From: Streptomyces purpureus
GTDB lineage: Bacteria; Actinomycetota; Actinomycetes; Streptomycetales; Streptomycetaceae
Direction: 5' to 3'
Assembly: GCF_014648195.1 (NCBI RefSeq)
Contig: NZ_BMQQ01000002.1
Span: 234,564 to 298,563 of the forward strand
Length of the DNA: 64,000 nucleotides
The first letter of the stretch is position 1; each line of letters starts with the position of its first letter. Shown in pieces: positions 51,031 to 60,742 of this stretch. The translations under genes were made by a program, and so were the position numbers. Under the pieces are notes generated by a model, which saw only the letters and a list, made by a program, of their open reading frames with translations, was not told the origin of the DNA and ran no database searches.

Positions 51031-51840
51031 TTGGACCACCGTATGGGATGCCCTACGCAAAACCACCATGTTCAAGCCAGTTCCAGCGGGTGCCTGTCGA
51101 CCAAGGAGACCGCACTCTGCGGCGATTGCAGAGACCAGCTCTCCGCCGGCCTGCGCGAACTGCCGGCTCTCTATCTCTCGTGCGAGCTCTCCCTCGGCGG
51201 CACGCGCACCCCGCAGGAGCGGGTGTCGCAGTCCGGCGGCCGGCAGGAGATGCCGTTCAACGCCGAGGCCGCCGAGGCCCGGTCCTCCGTCAGATCGACC
51301 TTGGCGTCGTGGGCGTCCCTGATCGCCGACGAGCGCGGGATCGAGGCGCCCGAGCGCCAGGTCGTCCAGCTGGCCCGGTTCATCCACGAGAACATCCCGT
51401 GGCTGTCGGCCCACCCGGCCGCGGGTGACGCGGTCGAGGAGTTCGGCACGCTGATCCGGCGCGCCCGACAGGCCTGCGAGCCCCGGCACGTACGGATCGT
51501 CCCGGTGGGCGACTGCGTACGGGAGGAATGCACCGGAAAACTCCGGGCCGTGGTCAAGGTGGTCGCGGGGGCCCGGCCGAAGCCGTCGGAAATCCGGTGC
51601 AGCGCGAACAACGCCCACTGGTGGGCGTCGGACGAATGGGCGGCGCTCGGTCTTGGCATGCAGGCGTCGCATGCGACGACCCGGCGTTCCTGGTACAGCG
51701 TGGCGGACATCGCGGCCCTGTGGAACATTCCGAACGGCAGCATCTACCGGCTCGCCAATCAATACCGGTGGCGCCGCCAGAAGGTGTCCGGGAAGGTCTT
51801 CTACCACGCGGCGGACGTGAACGCCGCCCAGCGGGGCTGA
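51031..51840 (+). CDS. Zinc-ribbon/HTH conserved actinobacterial protein
   Basis: The product is about 269 residues from the TTG at 51031, or 265 from the ATG at 51043; neither has ideally spaced AAGGGGG. The N-terminus has a possible Cys-cluster zinc site (GCPTQNH, SSGCLS, ALCGDC) followed by LRELPALYLSCELSL. The middle is helical with ASLIADERGIEAPERQVVQLARFIHENIPWL. The C-terminus is an HTH (SWYSVADIAALWNIPNGSIYRLANQYRWRRQKVSGKVFYHAADV). Proteins of this layout recur in Streptomyces and their phages or plasmids. Its place between the pathway regulator and the PKS operon suggests a regulatory role, which is unproven. Confidence 0.75.
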   Translation: MDHRMGCPTQNHHVQASSSGCLSTKETALCGDCRDQLSAGLRELPALYLSCELSLGGTRTPQERVSQSGGRQEMPFNAEAAEARSSVRSTLASWASLIADERGIEAPERQVVQLARFIHENIPWLSAHPAAGDAVEEFGTLIRRARQACEPRHVRIVPVGDCVREECTGKLRAVVKVVAGARPKPSEIRCSANNAHWWASDEWAALGLGMQASHATTRRSWYSVADIAALWNIPNGSIYRLANQYRWRRQKVSGKVFYHAADVNAAQRG

Positions 51841-51853
51841 ACAACGACATAAA

Positions 51854-51891
51854 AGGCGGGGTGCCGGGTGCTTTCCACCGGCACCCCGCCT
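51854..51891. terminator. Bidirectional terminator between convergent units
   Basis: A perfect 14-bp stem (AGGCGGGGTGCCGG / CCGGCACCCCGCCT) with a 10-nt loop separates the zinc/HTH gene from the 3' end of the PKS operon, with AAAA on its left side. Confidence 0.8.
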
Positions 51892-51903
51892 CGGCATGGG
51901 AAT

Positions 51904-52908
51904 TCACCGCTGCTGCGCGTGGGCCGGGCTCGCCGTCGGCTCCAGCCGCGCGAGTCCCTCCGTCCAGACCGTCCAGGCATCCCGGCCCCCGGGGGCCAGC
52001 AGGGGCAGCACCGTGCTGCGCCCCGCCCGGACCGACGGATGCCGGCGCGCCAGGGTGGCGAGCCCGCCGGCCGGCGCCGCGTCCACGACCGTGTACGCCC
52101 CGCCCCCGAGCACGGCGTCGAGGGCGGGCCAGAACAGCACCGGCGCCGCCATCTGCTCCGCCCAGAACCCCGGACGTACGGCCTCGGCGTCCGTGACCAC
52201 CCGGCCGGTGCGCGTCGACACGATCGGGATCGTCGGGGGCCGCAGGGGCTCGGCCGCCACCGCGGCACCGAACCTGCGCGCGGCCGGGCCCATCGCCGGC
52301 GAGTGCCAGGGTTCGAGCGCCCGGACCCGGCGGGCGACCAGGCCCCCGTCCCGTACCGCCCGTTCGGCCTCGGACAGGTCCGGCTCCGGACCGGCGAGCA
52401 CCGTCTGCTGCGGGCCGTTGTGCGCCCCCACCACCACGCTCCCGCCGACCGACCGGGCCCGCAGACAGTCCAGGACCGTCTCCGGCGCCCCGGCGACGGC
52501 GAGCATGCCGCCCGGCGGGGCCTCCTCGAGAGCGGAACAGCGCGCCGCCAGGATCCGGGCCGCAGCCGGCAGGTCGAGCACGCCGGCGAGCGTGGCCGCG
52601 GCCAGCTCGCCGACGCTGTGGCCGACCATCACGGCCGGGCGTATCCCCCGACTGGCCAGCACCTCACCTATCGCGTACCCGATCAGGAACAGCAGCGGCT
52701 GCGCCGAGGTGCCCCGGTCGGCCGGCCCGCCGTCGACGCAGGCCAGCCAGTCGTCGCGGACGGTGGCGCCCTCCGGGCCGAGCGCGGTGAGGAACTCGTC
52801 GGCGACGGCCGTGAAACGCGGCTCGCGTGTGTAGAGCTCGACGGCCATGCCGGCGTGCTGGAAGCCCTGCCCCGGCAGGAGCAGGGCGACCGGGCGGGCG
52901 CCGCTCAT
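51904..52908 (-). CDS. Acyltransferase (type II PKS, FabD superfamily), copy 1
   Basis: The 334-residue protein has LLPGQGFQHAGMAVELY, the nucleophile motif GHSVGELAAA (Ser98), HNGPQQTVLAGP and LEPWHSPAMGPA with the partner His. It is the last gene of the operon and overlaps the second acyltransferase by 4 nt. Gilvocarcin-type clusters contain a comparable pair (GilP/GilQ) implicated in starter-unit choice. Substrate cannot be read from the motifs alone, but this copy departs more from housekeeping FabD than its neighbour. Confidence 0.87.
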   Translation of the reverse strand: MSGARPVALLLPGQGFQHAGMAVELYTREPRFTAVADEFLTALGPEGATVRDDWLACVDGGPADRGTSAQPLLFLIGYAIGEVLASRGIRPAVMVGHSVGELAAATLAGVLDLPAAARILAARCSALEEAPPGGMLAVAGAPETVLDCLRARSVGGSVVVGAHNGPQQTVLAGPEPDLSEAERAVRDGGLVARRVRALEPWHSPAMGPAARRFGAAVAAEPLRPPTIPIVSTRTGRVVTDAEAVRPGFWAEQMAAPVLFWPALDAVLGGGAYTVVDAAPAGGLATLARRHPSVRAGRSTVLPLLAPGGRDAWTVWTEGLARLEPTASPAHAQQR

Positions 52909-53876
52909 CGCGCCCCCGCCCCCTGTGCGGTGACCGCGCCCAGCGCCGCGACGGCCCGGTCCAGCTGCTCGGCGTCGTTGGTGCGGTAGACCGCCGCCTC
53001 CGGGCGGATGCGGCCGCACAGCTTGCTCAGCGCCTTGCCCGGCCCGACCTCCACGAAGTCGCCGACGCCGGAGTCCGCCAGCGCGAGGACCGTGTCGACC
53101 CAGCGCACCCGGCTGGTGAACTGGCGGCGCAGACAGTCGGCCGCCTCGTGCGCGGTGCGTACGGGCGCGGCGGTGACAGCGGACACCACCGGGACCACCG
53201 GATCGCGCAGATCCAGCGCTTCCAGGGCCCGGCCGAACTCCTCCTCGATGCCCGACAGCAGACTGCAGTGCGCGGCGCCGCCCACGGCGAGCGTCAGCAC
53301 CCGCTCCGCGCCGGCCTCGTCGGCCAGTTCGAGGAGGCGGGCCACTCCCCCGGTCCGCCCCGAGACCACGACCTGCCGGTGGTCGTTGTGGTTGGCGATC
53401 TCGACGACCTCTCCGGTGTCGGCGGCCGCTCGCGCGCACAGGCCCTCCAGATCGGCCGGTACCAGACCGATGACGGCTCCCATGCTGCCGGGCGTCTCGC
53501 GGTGGACGGAGTCCATCAGTTCGCCGCGGAGCCGGACCAGCCGCAGCCCGTCCGTCCAGTCGAGCACCCCGGCCGCGACCATCGCCGCGAACTCGCCCAG
53601 GCTGTGCCCGGCCACGACGTCGGGTTCGACGCCCCGGCCGCGGAGCGTCTCATGGGCGACGACGCTGGTCAGGAAGACGGCCGGCTGGGTGACCGGCATG
53701 GCACGCAGTTCCTCGGCCGGGCCCCGCAGACAGAGCTCGGTCAGCGGGATCCCGAGTATCTCGTCGGCGACCCGGTAGTGGGATTCGAGGAACTCCGTGC
53801 GCCGTTCCATGAGTTCGCGGCCCATGCCGATGCGCTGCGAACCCTGGCCCGGGAACACGAAGGCAGTCGTACTCAT
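52905..53876 (-). CDS. Malonyl-CoA:ACP acyltransferase-like protein, copy 2
   Basis: The 323-residue FabD-type enzyme has FVFPGQGSQRIGMGRELM, GHSLGEFAAMVAAGVLDW (Ser92), IANHNDHRQVVVSG and GGAAHCSLLSGIEEEF (His partner). The order and spacing are those of bacterial FabD. It probably loads malonyl units on one of the two cluster ACPs. Coupled start and stop with copy 1 suggest they act together. Confidence 0.88.
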   Translation of the reverse strand: MSTTAFVFPGQGSQRIGMGRELMERRTEFLESHYRVADEILGIPLTELCLRGPAEELRAMPVTQPAVFLTSVVAHETLRGRGVEPDVVAGHSLGEFAAMVAAGVLDWTDGLRLVRLRGELMDSVHRETPGSMGAVIGLVPADLEGLCARAAADTGEVVEIANHNDHRQVVVSGRTGGVARLLELADEAGAERVLTLAVGGAAHCSLLSGIEEEFGRALEALDLRDPVVPVVSAVTAAPVRTAHEAADCLRRQFTSRVRWVDTVLALADSGVGDFVEVGPGKALSKLCGRIRPEAAVYRTNDAEQLDRAVAALGAVTAQGAGAR

Positions 53877-53911
53877 TCTCGGTACCACCCTCCATTCATC
53901 GCGGGCGGCGC

Positions 53912-54100
53912 TCAGGCCGTCCTGAGCGCCGCGATCGGGCACATCTCCACCGCGCTGTGCGCGGCGTCCTGCTGGTCCGCCGGAACGTCTCCGTCGTGGA
54001 CGGGCGTGGCGAAGCCGTCGTCGACCCGCAGCAGGTCCGGCGCCACGGCTTCGCACAGCCCGTGCCCCTCACAGCGGCTCCGGTCGACGACGAGCTTCAT
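53912..54100 (-). CDS. [3Fe-4S]-type ferredoxin
   Basis: The 62-residue protein has KLVVDRSRCEGHGLCEAVAP and MCPIAAL, the C-x5-C...C-P pattern of P450-linked bacterial ferredoxins. It lies 26 bp downstream of the P450 gene and should pass electrons to it. Confidence 0.92.
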   Translation of the reverse strand: MKLVVDRSRCEGHGLCEAVAPDLLRVDDGFATPVHDGDVPADQQDAAHSAVEMCPIAALRTA

Positions 54101-54126
54101 CCCGGCCGTCCTTCTGTCGAGGGGGA

Positions 54127-55314
54127 TCACGTGCGCAGCGTCACCGGCAGGGAGGCGATCCCGCGGATCGTGTTGTGCAGACGCCAGGTGGGCTCGCCGA
54201 TCTCGATCGAACGGACCCGCGTGGACAGCGCCTTGAGCAGGCTGTGGCCCTCCAGGCGGGAGAGCGCCTGGCCGACGCAGCCGTGGATGCCGTGGCCGAA
54301 GCCGACGTGCTGCGCGACACCGGGACGGTGGATGTCGAAGGTGTCCGGGTCGGTCCAGTGGCGCTCGTCGCGGTTGGCGGAGCCGTAGAGCAGCAGGACC
54401 CGCGCGTCGGGCTCGAGGGTGAGTCCGCCGAGCTCCCGCTCCCTGGTGACCAGGCGGGTGAAGCCGCGCAGCGGCGACTCGATCCGGATGATCTCGTTGA
54501 ACGCCTTCGGGATCAGGCTCTCGTCCGCGCGGATCTGGTCCCACTGCCCCGGGTGCGAGCCGAGCAGCCACAGCATGCTGGAGAGCGCGCTGACGGAGGT
54601 GTCCATCGAGGGGGCGAGGAAGTCGCCGAGGAGGCCGGGGAGCAGATACTCCTCGATCTTGCCGTCCTTGGCGTCGCTCACCAGCTGCGCGCCCCAGCTG
54701 TCGGGCCGCAGGTTGCCGGGGATCGACATCCGCTGGAGGAAGTCGGACATCTCCTTCAGCAGCGGGAAGCCGGCCTTGGTGCGGTCGTTGAGCGGCCCGA
54801 AGGCGTTGAAGCCGGCGGTCGCCCACTCCAGCAGCCGCTCCTTGCCCTCCTCCACCGGCCAGCCGAGCAGGTCGGGCACGACGGCCAGCGGGAAGGCCTG
54901 CGCGAAGTCCGTGACCGCGTCGAAGGTGCCCTTCTCGATCAGCTCGTCGACCAGGCGCGCGGCCCAGCCTTCGATGTAGTCGTGGAACTGCTCCAGCGCC
55001 TTGGGCTTGAGGTGCCGGGCGACCAGGCCGCGCACATAGTCGTGGTAGGGCGGGTCACTGGTGAAACTGCTGCCCTTCTGCGCCTTGTTGAGCGTCTCGG
55101 TCAGGCCGACGCCGGAGCCGGAGGAGAAGGTGGTGTGGTCGTGCAGGGCGTCGTAGACCTCGCGGTAGCGGGCCACGGCGAAGACCTGGTGGGTCTCCAG
55201 CCAGACCACGGGCCCCAGGTCGCGCAGGCGCCGGTAGTCCTCGTACGGCGAGAGGATCGAGGCGTCGCTGTAGGGGTCGATGTCGCTGCGGGGGATGGTG
55301 GTGGTCGTCGTCAT
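54127..55314 (-). CDS. Cytochrome P450 of the polyketide cluster
   Basis: The 395-residue enzyme has the heme-ligand loop GFGHGIHGCVGQALSR (Cys346), the ExxR region FNEIIRIESPLRGFTRLV and an I-helix stretch GDFLAPSMDTSVSAL, in which the usual A-G-x-D/E-T is modified to APSMDTS. The N-terminus PYSDASILSPYEDYRRLRDLGPVVWL resembles class I bacterial P450s. A GAGGAGATC site precedes the ATG. In gilvocarcin biosynthesis a P450 (GilOIII) forms the vinyl side chain; a similar role here is a hypothesis. Confidence 0.92.
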   Translation of the reverse strand: MTTTTTIPRSDIDPYSDASILSPYEDYRRLRDLGPVVWLETHQVFAVARYREVYDALHDHTTFSSGSGVGLTETLNKAQKGSSFTSDPPYHDYVRGLVARHLKPKALEQFHDYIEGWAARLVDELIEKGTFDAVTDFAQAFPLAVVPDLLGWPVEEGKERLLEWATAGFNAFGPLNDRTKAGFPLLKEMSDFLQRMSIPGNLRPDSWGAQLVSDAKDGKIEEYLLPGLLGDFLAPSMDTSVSALSSMLWLLGSHPGQWDQIRADESLIPKAFNEIIRIESPLRGFTRLVTRERELGGLTLEPDARVLLLYGSANRDERHWTDPDTFDIHRPGVAQHVGFGHGIHGCVGQALSRLEGHSLLKALSTRVRSIEIGEPTWRLHNTIRGIASLPVTLRT

Positions 55315-55328
55315 CCTGATCTCCTCGG

Positions 55329-55586
55329 TTAGCCGCGGGCCGCGTGGGACAGCAGATGGGCGTTGACGACCTCGACGAGGTCGCGCGGGGTCTCGACGTC
55401 GACGAAGGCCGTGTCCTCGAACTCCAGGCCGTACTCGCGGCCGATGCGGCTGCCGGTCTCCAGCAGCGCGAGCGAGTCGTATCCGAGGTCTTCGAAGCTG
55501 GCGTCCTGGAAGTCGCCTTCGAGCTCACCGCCCGCGCCCTCGCGCAGGATGCGCGTGAGGTCCTCGATGCCGAATTTCTTGGTCAT
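55329..55586 (-). CDS. Acyl carrier protein, copy 1
   Basis: The 85-residue ACP has the 4'-phosphopantetheine site DLGYDSLALLE (Ser38) and a helix pattern typical of type II PKS ACPs. It lies downstream of the KS-beta gene, the usual position of the minimal-PKS ACP. It ends with TAA immediately before the P450 ribosome site. Confidence 0.93.
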   Translation of the reverse strand: MTKKFGIEDLTRILREGAGGELEGDFQDASFEDLGYDSLALLETGSRIGREYGLEFEDTAFVDVETPRDLVEVVNAHLLSHAARG

Positions 55587-55677
55587 GTTCCCGCCCCTTC
55601 AAGGAGGTCGTCGAAGGCCGGGCCGTTCGCCCGGGCGTGGTGGATCGGGGGGCCGCCGTGGCCGGGCGCGCCGGCGC

Positions 55678-56886
55678 TCACCGGGCCGCGCGGACCACGA
55701 CGGCGGAGTTGAAGCCGCCGTGGCCCCGGGCGAGGACGAGCGCGGTACGGACCTGGGCCTCGCGGGCCGCGCCGGTGACCAGGTCGATGGAGTACTCGGG
55801 CGCCCGGGAGACGTGGACCGTCGGCGGGATGACGCCGTCGCGGATGGCGAGCAGCGCGGCCGCGACGTCCAGCGAGGCCGCGCCCGCCGCGAGCCGGCCG
55901 GTCATCGTCTTCGGGGCCGTGACGGCCACCTTCCCGGGCCCGAAGACGGCGTCGATGGCGTCGGCCTCGATGCGGTCGAGCTCGGGGACGGCGGCCGCGT
56001 CGGCGAAGACCACGTCGACCTCGTCCGGGTTGACGCCCGCGTCGTCGAGCGCGGTCACGATCGCCCGGCGCAGGCCCGGCTCGCGCGAGCTGCCCGGCCT
56101 CGGATCCATCGTGGCGCCGTACCCGGCGACCTCGCCGTAGATCCGGGCGCCGCGCCGCCGCGCGGCCTCCAGCTCCTCCATGACGAGCAGCGCGCCGCCC
56201 TCGCCGGCCACATGGCCGCCGGCGGCCGGGTCGAAGGGGAGGTAGGCGCGCTCGGGGTCGTCGGAGGTGCTCATCCTCGTGTCGGTCATCTGGGCGACCC
56301 AGCCCCAGGGGCACAGGGAGCCGTCGACACCGCCGGAGATGATCAGCTGGGTGCCCTTGCGGATCTGGCGCCGGGTCTGGGCGATGGCGTCGAGGCCGCC
56401 GGCCTGGTCGCTGACGACGACCCCGCTGGGGCCGCGCATCCCGTGCCGGATGGAGATCTGCCCGGAGTTGACCGCGTAGAACCAGGCGTACGACTGGTAG
56501 GCGCTGACGTACTTGGGGCCCTTGTTCCAGAGGTTCTCCAGCTCGCGCTGGCCGAACTCGAAGCCGCCGGCGGAGCTGGCGGTGATCACTCCGGCGCCGA
56601 AGTCGGGCAGCTCGGCCGGGTCGACGCCCGCGTCCTGGAGCGCCCATTCCGCCGCGGCCAGCGAGAGCCGGGTCATGTGGTCGGTCGCCGGGATGAGCCT
56701 GCTCGGCAGGTGGGCGGCCGCGTCGAACGGCACCTCGCCGGCGAGCTTCGCGGGATACCCCGACGCGTCGAAGCGGCTGACCGGCACGATGCCGCTGAGT
56801 CCCTCGACGGTGGATTTCCAGTAGGCGTCGGTGCCCTTGCCGTTGGGGGCGATGGCTCCGATACCGGTTACCGCTACGGCCGTCAC
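55678..56886 (-). CDS. Ketosynthase beta / chain-length factor
   Basis: The 402-residue KS homologue has the active-site Cys replaced by Gln161 ([14 protein letters not shown]), the hallmark of KS-beta. [43 protein letters not shown] and [17 protein letters not shown] follow. It pairs with KS-alpha to set chain length. Its GTG start overlaps the KS-alpha stop by 4 nt. Confidence 0.95.
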   Translation of the reverse strand: MTAVAVTGIGAIAPNGKGTDAYWKSTVEGLSGIVPVSRFDASGYPAKLAGEVPFDAAAHLPSRLIPATDHMTRLSLAAAEWALQDAGVDPAELPDFGAGVITASSAGGFEFGQRELENLWNKGPKYVSAYQSYAWFYAVNSGQISIRHGMRGPSGVVVSDQAGGLDAIAQTRRQIRKGTQLIISGGVDGSLCPWGWVAQMTDTRMSTSDDPERAYLPFDPAAGGHVAGEGGALLVMEELEAARRRGARIYGEVAGYGATMDPRPGSSREPGLRRAIVTALDDAGVNPDEVDVVFADAAAVPELDRIEADAIDAVFGPGKVAVTAPKTMTGRLAAGAASLDVAAALLAIRDGVIPPTVHVSRAPEYSIDLVTGAAREAQVRTALVLARGHGGFNSAVVVRAAR

Positions 56887-58154
56887 GCGGCGCTCCTTTC
56901 GGGACGGGACAGGACCATCGCGCTCTGAAAGCCGCCGAAGCCGCTGCCGACCGTGAGCACCCGGTCGGTGCGCCAGTCGCGGGCGGTCAACGGCACGTAG
57001 TCCAGGTCGAGTTCGGGGTCCTGGTGGTGCAGGTTGGCGGTGGGCGGCACCACGTTGTTCTTGATCGCGAGCGCGGACGCGGCGATCTCGATGGAGCCGA
57101 TCGCGCCGAGCGAGTGGCCGACCATCGACTTGATGGAGCTGACCGGGACGGCGTAGGCGTGGTCGCCGAGGCTGCGCTTGAAGGCGGCCGTCTCGTGTCG
57201 GTCGTTCTGCTTGGTGCCGGAGCCGTGGGCGTTGACGTAGTCGAGGTCGGCCGGGTTGAGCCGGCCCTCGTCGAGCGCCGCGGTGATCGCCTCGGCCATC
57301 TCGGCGCCGTCCGCCCGCAGTCCGGTCATGTGGTAGGCGTTGCTGCGGGTGGCGTAGCCGACGATCTCGGCGTAGATGGTGGCGCCGCGCCGCTTGGCGC
57401 TCTCGTACTCCTCCAGCACGAAGCCCGCCGCGCCCTCGCCGAGGACGAAGCCGTTACGGGTGGAGTCGTAGGGGCGCGAGGCGTGCTCCGGGTCGTCGTT
57501 GTGCACGCTCGTGGCCTTGATGGCGTCGAAGCAGGCGACCGTGATCGGGGAGATCGGGGCCTCCGTCGCGCCGGTGATCATCACATCGGCGGCGCCTTCG
57601 CGGATCAGCTCGACCGCGTGCCCGACCGCGTCGATGCCGGAGGTGCAGCCGGTGGAGACCACCGTGCTGGGCCCTTCGGCACCGATCGCCCAGGCCACCT
57701 CGGTGGCGAAGGAGCTGGGCACCAGATAGTCGTAGAGATGCGGGGTGGCGTAGGTGTGGTCGACCAGATGGGCCGAACCGTCGTCGCTCACCACCCGGTA
57801 CTCGTCCTCCAGGCTTGTGGTGGCGCCGACGGCGCTGCCGATCGTCACACCGATGCGGTGCGGGTCGACTCCGGACCATTCGAGTCCGCTGTCGGCGGCC
57901 GCCTCGCGGCCGGCGACCACGGCGAACTGCGCGGCCCGGTCCATCCGGCGGATCTCCTGCGCGCGCAGGCCGTGCTCCTGCGGATCGAAGTCGACCTCCG
58001 CCGCGATCCGCGAGCGGTACGGCGTGGGGTCGAAGTGCGTCAGCGTCCTCGTCGCCGTACGTCCCTCGCTGAGCAGGGACCAGAAGTTCTTGGTGCCGAC
58101 ACCTCCCGGTGCCAGCACCCCTATACCGGTGATGACCACTCGCCGCCTGATCAT
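56883..58154 (-). CDS. Ketosynthase alpha
   Basis: The 423-residue type II ketosynthase has the nucleophile Cys170 in [16 protein letters not shown], with His310 in [11 protein letters not shown] and His347 in [12 protein letters not shown], so the triad is intact. It condenses malonyl-ACP units. The gene order KS-alpha, KS-beta, ACP is the classical minimal PKS arrangement. Confidence 0.96.
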   Translation of the reverse strand: MIRRRVVITGIGVLAPGGVGTKNFWSLLSEGRTATRTLTHFDPTPYRSRIAAEVDFDPQEHGLRAQEIRRMDRAAQFAVVAGREAAADSGLEWSGVDPHRIGVTIGSAVGATTSLEDEYRVVSDDGSAHLVDHTYATPHLYDYLVPSSFATEVAWAIGAEGPSTVVSTGCTSGIDAVGHAVELIREGAADVMITGATEAPISPITVACFDAIKATSVHNDDPEHASRPYDSTRNGFVLGEGAAGFVLEEYESAKRRGATIYAEIVGYATRSNAYHMTGLRADGAEMAEAITAALDEGRLNPADLDYVNAHGSGTKQNDRHETAAFKRSLGDHAYAVPVSSIKSMVGHSLGAIGSIEIAASALAIKNNVVPPTANLHHQDPELDLDYVPLTARDWRTDRVLTVGSGFGGFQSAMVLSRPERSAA

Positions 58155-58245
58155 TTTCCCTCCACGGAAACGACAGAGAAGTAAAAGAGCTGTTCATCGG
58201 GGCATGCCGGGGTCCGCCCGCGCGGGGCGGTGCCGGGGCTGCCGG

Positions 58246-59730
58246 TCACGGCCGGGCGGCGGACGCGTCGGCCTCGCCGAACCAGCGGCGCAGCGCGTCG
58301 CGCAGCGGCGTCGCGCCCGTGTCGGTCCACACGACGTGGGCGTCCGGCCTGACCAGGAAGACGGCGCCGTGGTCGAGGTCCCCGGCCGCCTCGGCGTGCA
58401 CGACCCGTACCCGGCCGCTCCACTCCCGCGCCGCCGCGTTGGCCGTCGCCCGCCCGCCGGTGAGGTCGAGCAGCACACCACGGCCCTCGCCGAGCAGCCG
58501 GTGCGCGGTCGTCCGCGTGCCGTCCGCGGTGAGCGGGAGGTCGGGCAGCCGGGCCCCGAGGTACGGGGAGCTGTCGGCGCCGACGTCGTAGCGCACGTCG
58601 AGCCCGCCGACGGGGCCGGCGAAGAGGTGGTGGAGCGAGGTCCGGGCCAGCAGCTCGCCGAACAGCTGCCGTACGGGGTCCATCTCGGCCCCGCCGAACA
58701 GCAGCATGCCTTGCGCCTGGACGTTGTCCATGACCCGCTTGCCGGCCGGGTGGCGCTCCTGGTGGTAGCTGTCGAGCAGGCCGGGCGGTGCCCAGCCGTG
58801 CACCTGCGCGGCGAGCTTCCAGCCGAGGTTGGCCGCATCCTGCAGACCGAGGTTGAGCGCCTGGCCGCCGACGGGCATGTGGACGTGGGCGGCGTCCCCG
58901 GCGATCAGCACCGGGCCGCGCTGGTAGGCGGTGGCCTGGGCGCAGGCGTCGTCGAAGGCGTCCCGCCAGATCGCCGTGGCCCCCGAGACGTCCTCGCCGG
59001 TGACCGTCCGCCAGACCTCGGCGATCTCGGTGAACTCCGGCGGTCCGGTACGGGCCACCGGAGGCCGGCCGAAGGCGTGGACCATGATGCGGGTGACGCC
59101 GTCGGGCCGCCGCGCGGAGGCCGCGAAGCCGTGCGCGGACCGCGCGAAGCGGCGGTCGGGGATCTCGATCCCGGTGACGTCGGCGCGCAGCAGTTCACGT
59201 ACGGCGGCGGTGCCGGTCAGCTCGAAGCCCGCCAGGGAGCGGACCGCGCTGTCGGCGCCGTCGCACCCCACCAGATGGCCGGCCTGGACGGTGCGCGGCC
59301 CGGCGGGGGTGTGGAAGTGCGCGAGGACGCCGCCGTCGGTGACGTCGAGCCCGACGAGCCGGTGTTCCCGGCACAGGTCGGCCCCTTGGGCCCGGGCCCG
59401 CTCCGCGAGGACCGCCTCGGTGCGGAACTGCGGGACCTTCCAGTTGCCGGCGTATCTGCTGGGGGTGGTGGTGGCGTCGAAGGCCAGGCCGCCGAAGTGG
59501 CCGGCCGGCTCGGGTACGAGTCCTTCGAAGGCGTCCACCAGACCTCGCTGGCCGAGGATCTCCATCGTGCGGGCGTTGAGCTGGGAGGCGCGTGACTCGG
59601 TCATGGGCTCGGCCAGGGTGTCGGCCAGCACGACCCGTACGCCGTACTGCGCCAGGTCCCCGGCGAGCAGCAGCCCGACGGGGCCGGCGCCGACGACGAG
59701 CACCTGCGTGAGCGTGTGCGGTGCCGTCAT
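58246..59730 (-). CDS. FAD-dependent aromatic monooxygenase (PgaE/RdmE-like), copy 1
   Basis: The 494-residue group A flavoprotein has VLVVGAGPVGLLLAGDLAQYGVRVVLAD, the second motif VLIAGDAAHVHMPVGGQALNLGLQDAANLGWKLAA and a thioredoxin-like C-terminal domain. It resembles angucycline hydroxylases (PgaE/JadH/GilOI group). The usual substrate would be an early angucyclinone. The 91-bp gap before KS-alpha holds no gene. Confidence 0.9.
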   Translation of the reverse strand: MTAPHTLTQVLVVGAGPVGLLLAGDLAQYGVRVVLADTLAEPMTESRASQLNARTMEILGQRGLVDAFEGLVPEPAGHFGGLAFDATTTPSRYAGNWKVPQFRTEAVLAERARAQGADLCREHRLVGLDVTDGGVLAHFHTPAGPRTVQAGHLVGCDGADSAVRSLAGFELTGTAAVRELLRADVTGIEIPDRRFARSAHGFAASARRPDGVTRIMVHAFGRPPVARTGPPEFTEIAEVWRTVTGEDVSGATAIWRDAFDDACAQATAYQRGPVLIAGDAAHVHMPVGGQALNLGLQDAANLGWKLAAQVHGWAPPGLLDSYHQERHPAGKRVMDNVQAQGMLLFGGAEMDPVRQLFGELLARTSLHHLFAGPVGGLDVRYDVGADSSPYLGARLPDLPLTADGTRTTAHRLLGEGRGVLLDLTGGRATANAAAREWSGRVRVVHAEAAGDLDHGAVFLVRPDAHVVWTDTGATPLRDALRRWFGEADASAARP

Positions 59731-59761
59731 CGGGCCGGGCCCCTGGATGTGCCGGTGCCGG

Positions 59762-60703
59762 TCATCGACCGCCCTCGACATGGGCCTTGGCGTGGGCGAG
59801 CGTGCTGAGACTGTTGGTTCCGAGCGCCTTGCGGACCATCGCGCGGGCCTCTTCGAGACCGGCCTGCGCGCCGAGGACGGAGGCGATGTTGGCCTCGTTG
59901 ATGACGACGGTGTGCTGGGAGGTGGCGAGGACGCCGTCGGCGTTCTCCTCGAAGCGCCACTGCCCGGTGTGCAGCGTCATCAGGGCGGGCAGCTGGATCT
60001 GCTTGTAGAGGATCCGGCCGGGAGACAGGCACACCCGTACGGACTTGGTGGTGTGCGTGGACCCGTCGGTGGTGCGGGTGTCCATCTCCAGCAGCTGGAG
60101 GCCGGCCTCGTCCTCCAGCTCCACCCGTGCCACGTGCGGCAGGCGCTCGGCCCAGAGATCGGCCTCGTTGATGAAGTCGAAGACTTCCTGGGCGGTTCCG
60201 GCGATCTGTGTCGTGTCCTCGAACGACAGCAGCTTCCCGGCGGCCTCGTCGCCGCCCTCCGCGGTGGCCTTGAGGGCGTCCAGCTCGGCGTGGCTGTTAC
60301 GGTCGACCGCCGCGGCGATCCACTCCAGCGCGGCCGGGTCGTCGTCGACGGCGCGGTAGTCGTGGAGCAGCCGCACCCGGCAGCGCTCCTCACCGTCGGC
60401 CTCCACGATCCAGGCGCCGCCCATGGCGGCGACGGGCGGGCTGGAGACCTCTTGACGGAACTCGATCCGGCCCTCGGCCGGGACGAGACGGCGGCGGGAG
60501 GTCCAGGTCTTGGCCGCGCCGTTGGCGGTGGCCCAGATCCGTATCCGCTCGTTCTCGCCGCTCTGTTCGAGGCGTTCCACGTGGACGCTCGGCGGGAACA
60601 TGAGCGGCCAGTTCTCCACCTCCACGAGTAGCTGGTACACGCTCTTCGCGGACGCGGCGACCGTGATCTCGTGCTCGACTTCGTGGACCTTCGGTCCGGA
60701 CAT
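59762..60703 (-). CDS. Didomain aromatase/cyclase (SRPBCC x 2)
   Basis: The 313-residue protein has two START/polyketide-cyclase domains: residues about 5-150 (HEVEHEITVAASAKSVYQLLVEVENWPLMFPPSVHVERLE) and about 160-305 (LLSFEDTTQIAGTAQEVFDFINEADLWAERLPHVARVELEDE). Didomain enzymes aromatise the first ring of chains reduced by a ketoreductase (ActVII, JadD/PgaL type). This implies a ketoreductase gene outside the window. Confidence 0.9.
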   Translation of the reverse strand: MSGPKVHEVEHEITVAASAKSVYQLLVEVENWPLMFPPSVHVERLEQSGENERIRIWATANGAAKTWTSRRRLVPAEGRIEFRQEVSSPPVAAMGGAWIVEADGEERCRVRLLHDYRAVDDDPAALEWIAAAVDRNSHAELDALKATAEGGDEAAGKLLSFEDTTQIAGTAQEVFDFINEADLWAERLPHVARVELEDEAGLQLLEMDTRTTDGSTHTTKSVRVCLSPGRILYKQIQLPALMTLHTGQWRFEENADGVLATSQHTVVINEANIASVLGAQAGLEEARAMVRKALGTNSLSTLAHAKAHVEGGR

Positions 60704-60742
60704 CGTGCCTCCCGGCTCGTTCAGGGGCGGTTCAGGGGTGTT

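Noticed and set aside
55678..56886. KS-beta taken as an inactivated ketosynthase
   Set aside because: Gln in place of the active-site Cys is the normal state of chain-length factors.
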